Below are positions 62,486 through 64,000 of a stretch of DNA of 64,000 nt, piece after piece. Made by a program: the position numbers and the translations under genes. The stretch spans positions 43,315 through 107,314 of the forward strand of contig JAFWIH010000008.1 in assembly GCA_017533795.1 (NCBI GenBank), written 5' to 3'. Below the pieces are notes generated by a model. The model worked only from the letters and a program-made list of their open reading frames with translations. It was not told the DNA's origin and ran no database searches. How positions within the stretch are numbered: position 1 is the stretch's first letter; each line of letters begins with the position of its first letter. The DNA is from Clostridia bacterium. Lineage in GTDB: Bacteria; Bacillota; Clostridia; TANB77; CAG-508.

Positions 62486-63022
62486 TTAATTAACTTTTTT
62501 TACTTGTGAAAATTCTAATTCTACAGGTGTTTCTCTACCAAACATAGAAACTAAAACCTTAACTTTATGTTTTTCTTTGTTTATTTCTTGGACATTTCCA
62601 ATGAATCCTTCAAAAGGACCATTCATAACCTCTACTTGATCATTAATATCATAATCAACATTAACTGGAACGTCTTCAAATCCCATATTTCTAATTTCAT
62701 CATCAGTTAATGGTATAGGATTAGTACCAGAACCAACAAAGCCTGTTACACCTCTAGTATTTCTTACTATATACCAAGATTCTTCTGTTACAATCATCTT
62801 TATTAAAACATAACCTGGAAAAACTTTTTTTAAATTTGTTTTTCTTTTACCATCCTTAATCTCTATTTGTTCTTCCATAGGAACAACTATGTCAAAGAAA
62901 AAGTCTTCTAGTTCTCTGTTTTTAACTGTTTTTTCAAGGTCAGTTTTTACTTTATTTTCGTAGCCAGAATATGTATGCACTACATACCATCTTGGATTCA
63001 TATCATAATCATTTTGAGACAT
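62486..63022 (-). CDS. nusG: Transcription termination/antitermination factor NusG
   Basis: Couples RNA polymerase to Rho or the ribosome. 178 residues: NGN domain (RWYVVHTYSGYENKVKTDLE, KVFPGYVLIKMIVTEESWY, VRNTRGVTGFVG) and KOW domain (DQVEVMNGPFEGFIGNVQEI). Confidence 0.97.
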   Translation of the reverse strand: MSQNDYDMNPRWYVVHTYSGYENKVKTDLEKTVKNRELEDFFFDIVVPMEEQIEIKDGKRKTNLKKVFPGYVLIKMIVTEESWYIVRNTRGVTGFVGSGTNPIPLTDDEIRNMGFEDVPVNVDYDINDQVEVMNGPFEGFIGNVQEINKEKHKVKVLVSMFGRETPVELEFSQVKKVN

Positions 63023-63063
63023 TCTATACTTAGCCTCCTTTATATATTGACTTAAGCATTAAA

Positions 63064-63411
63064 CTATTCTTCTGTACTTTCTGATGTTTCTTCCCCTTCA
63101 ACTGTAACTTCATCATTTGAAGTTTCAGCATCATTTCCAGAAGAATCAGTAGTGTTAGAATCATTGCTTTCTGTATTTTTTGAATTTTGTACAGTTTCTT
63201 GTAATTTTGTTAGCCCATACTTATTCATTGCATCAAAAGCTAAGTCTAGTCCAAAGACTATCACACTAACAACAATAACCATAGTTATAATTGCAACTGT
63301 TGTATTAATAAGTTGTTTTGATGTAGGCCAAATTACTTTTTTTATTTCTGCTTTAAAGTCTTTAAAAAAATGCTTACTATCTTTATTAGTCTTTTTTTCT
63401 TTTTTAGCCAT
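63064..63411 (-). CDS. secE: SecE translocase subunit with acidic C-terminal tail
   Basis: Clamps SecY in the membrane. The conserved part is the amphipathic helix FFKDFKAEIKKVIWPTSKQL and one membrane segment (TTVAIITMVIVVSVIVFGLD). Single-pass SecE is usually 60-75 residues. Here ~45 extra extracytoplasmic residues, Ser/Thr/Asn/Glu-rich and acidic, follow the membrane segment. Lies between rpmG and nusG as usual. Confidence 0.94.
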   Translation of the reverse strand: MAKKEKKTNKDSKHFFKDFKAEIKKVIWPTSKQLINTTVAIITMVIVVSVIVFGLDLAFDAMNKYGLTKLQETVQNSKNTESNDSNTTDSSGNDAETSNDEVTVEGEETSESTEE

Positions 63412-63440
63412 TTTATTTCCTCCTTAAAATAGCTTATATC

Positions 63441-63605
63441 TTATTTTGTTTCTTTATGTGTTGTACGTTTTTTACAAAATTTACAATACTTTACTAATTC
63501 TAATCTTTCTGTATTGTTTCTTTTGTTTTTTGAAGTAGTATAATTTCTTCTTTTACATTCTGTGCATTCTAATATTATACTTTCTCTTGGTCCTTTTGCT
63601 GCCAT
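63441..63605 (-). CDS. rpmG: 50S ribosomal protein L33 (zinc type)
   Basis: 54 residues with knuckles CTECKRRNY and [14 protein letters not shown], the zinc-binding form. GGAGGTG precedes the ATG. First gene of the rpmG-secE-nusG-rplKAJL run, with a promoter downstream of the 5S gene. Confidence 0.95.
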   Translation of the reverse strand: MAAKGPRESIILECTECKRRNYTTSKNKRNNTERLELVKYCKFCKKRTTHKETK

Positions 63606-63648
63606 TCGATACACCTCCGAATTTGATTTACTTTATTTTTTGAAACGA

Positions 63649-63680
63649 TGTGAGCGCATGCTTTTACATACGCTCACATA
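63649..63680 (-). promoter_or_regulatory. Hairpin at the rpmG transcription start
   Basis: ATGTGAGCGTATG and CATGCGCTCACAT (one G-U pair) with a six-base loop, immediately after the -10 box. A 5'-end stabilising hairpin or an operator. Confidence 0.5.
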
Positions 63681-63708
63681 TTTTATCACTTATTTCCTTG
63701 TCTGTCAA
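63680..63708 (-). promoter_or_regulatory. Promoter of rpmG-secE-nusG-rplKAJL
   Basis: Minus strand TTGACA, 17 bases, TAAAAT, 40 bases downstream of the 5S 3' end. Confidence 0.75.
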
Positions 63709-63749
63709 TAGTTTAGAAGGTTTTTTTCAGTATTTTTGCATAAAAAAAA

Positions 63750-63865
63750 TCTAGCGATAACCTATCTTCCCAGCAGGGTAACCCACAAGTATTTTCGGCA
63801 CGTTCGAGCTTGACTTCTGTGTTCGGCATGGGAACAGGTATTACCTCGACGTAATCATCACTAGA
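63750..63865 (-). rRNA. rrf: 5S ribosomal RNA
   Basis: 116 bases on the minus strand, closed by TCTAGTGATGA... / ...TATCGCTAGA. Internal hallmarks are TACCTGTTCCCATGCCGAAC, GAAGTCAAGCTC and CCCTGCTGGGAAGATAGG. A U run follows the closing stem and would act as terminator. Confidence 0.95.
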
Positions 63866-63951
63866 AAATTATATGTATGCATAGCACACTCAAAAATACA
63901 TAGATGAAATAGTTAGCTGAATTTTAAGATTTACCATAATATATAATATTG

Positions 63952-64000
63952 TGGTTAAGCCCTCGATTTATTAGTATTGGTCAGCTAAATGCATTACTAC
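63952..64000 (-). rRNA. rrl: 23S ribosomal RNA, 3' end
   Basis: Only the last ~49 bases are in the window: minus strand CTGACCAATACTAATAAATC then GAGGGCTTAACC, the universal 3' end of 23S. The rest lies beyond the right edge. Confidence 0.9.

Noticed and set aside
1-64000. CRISPR arrays
   Set aside because: No series of regularly spaced identical repeats was seen; the only strong repeats are the two palindromes.

Overview
The window comes from a very AT-rich, strictly anaerobic, low-GC Gram-positive bacterium, most likely an uncultured member of the Clostridia. Pointers are strong AGGAGG-type ribosome binding sites, many textbook -35/-10 promoters with 17-base spacers, an S-box (SAM-I) riboswitch on metK, zinc-binding versions of S14, L33 and L36, GatCAB, the Firmicute order of the ribosomal gene clusters, and anaerobe redox genes (four-subunit 2-oxoacid:ferredoxin oxidoreductase, flavodiiron protein, rubredoxin, 2[4Fe-4S] ferredoxin). 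Most genes lie on the minus strand. Species-level assignment is not possible from reading alone.

Region by region: (1) 1-4.7 kb: 5' end of recD2, a small GT-like membrane protein, riboswitch-controlled metK, then a lepB-holB-ricT-ferredoxin operon. (2) 4.7-13.5 kb: a peptidoglycan cluster in transcription order spoVD-type PBP (frame-broken), murE, mraY, ftsW, an Asn-rich membrane protein, murG and an orphan sensor kinase; murD and murF are absent here. (3) 13.5-18.4 kb: degenerate SipW-like signal peptidase, tiny membrane protein, flavodiiron protein and rubredoxin; then a small membrane protein, a secreted nuclease and a 4-alpha-glucanotransferase. (4) 18.4-24.7 kb: an accessory island of large proteins of no recognised family, one broken by a +1 frameshift, one apparently a GNAT-like plus M3-like zinc peptidase fusion. 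(5) 24.9-31.2 kb: tRNA-Gly, then rpiB, a TagO-like transferase fused to rubredoxin, pyrH, frr, uppS, cdsA and a PDZ-less site-2 protease; rpsT lies divergently. (6) 31.2-39.9 kb: a 55-bp perfect palindrome, gatCAB, an unknown protein, the POR operon and a tandem-duplicated membrane/coiled-coil gene pair. (7) 40-55.9 kb: the full S10-spc-alpha ribosomal cluster through rplQ, without rpmD (L30), carrying a second palindrome between adk and secY and structured spacers before rpsD, rpsM and rpsJ. (8) 56-60 kb: DUF4364 regulator, tRNA-Met, small unknown genes, a dehydrogenase and MTA/SAH nucleosidase. (9) 60-64 kb: rpmG-secE-nusG-rplKAJL with an L10 leader, directly downstream of 5S and 23S rRNA genes.

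Functionally the window combines translation (about 30 ribosomal proteins, three translation factors, GatCAB, two tRNAs, rRNA), envelope synthesis (lipid II pathway, undecaprenyl phosphate and CDP-diacylglycerol supply, Sec secretion) and methyl-group metabolism (MetK, MTA/SAH nucleosidase) with anaerobic electron transfer. The most unusual items are the TagO-rubredoxin fusion, the mutually exclusive hairpins before rpsD, the GC-rich palindromes, two frame breaks next to CGG codons, and the signal peptidase-like protein lacking its catalytic serine beside the flavodiiron gene.
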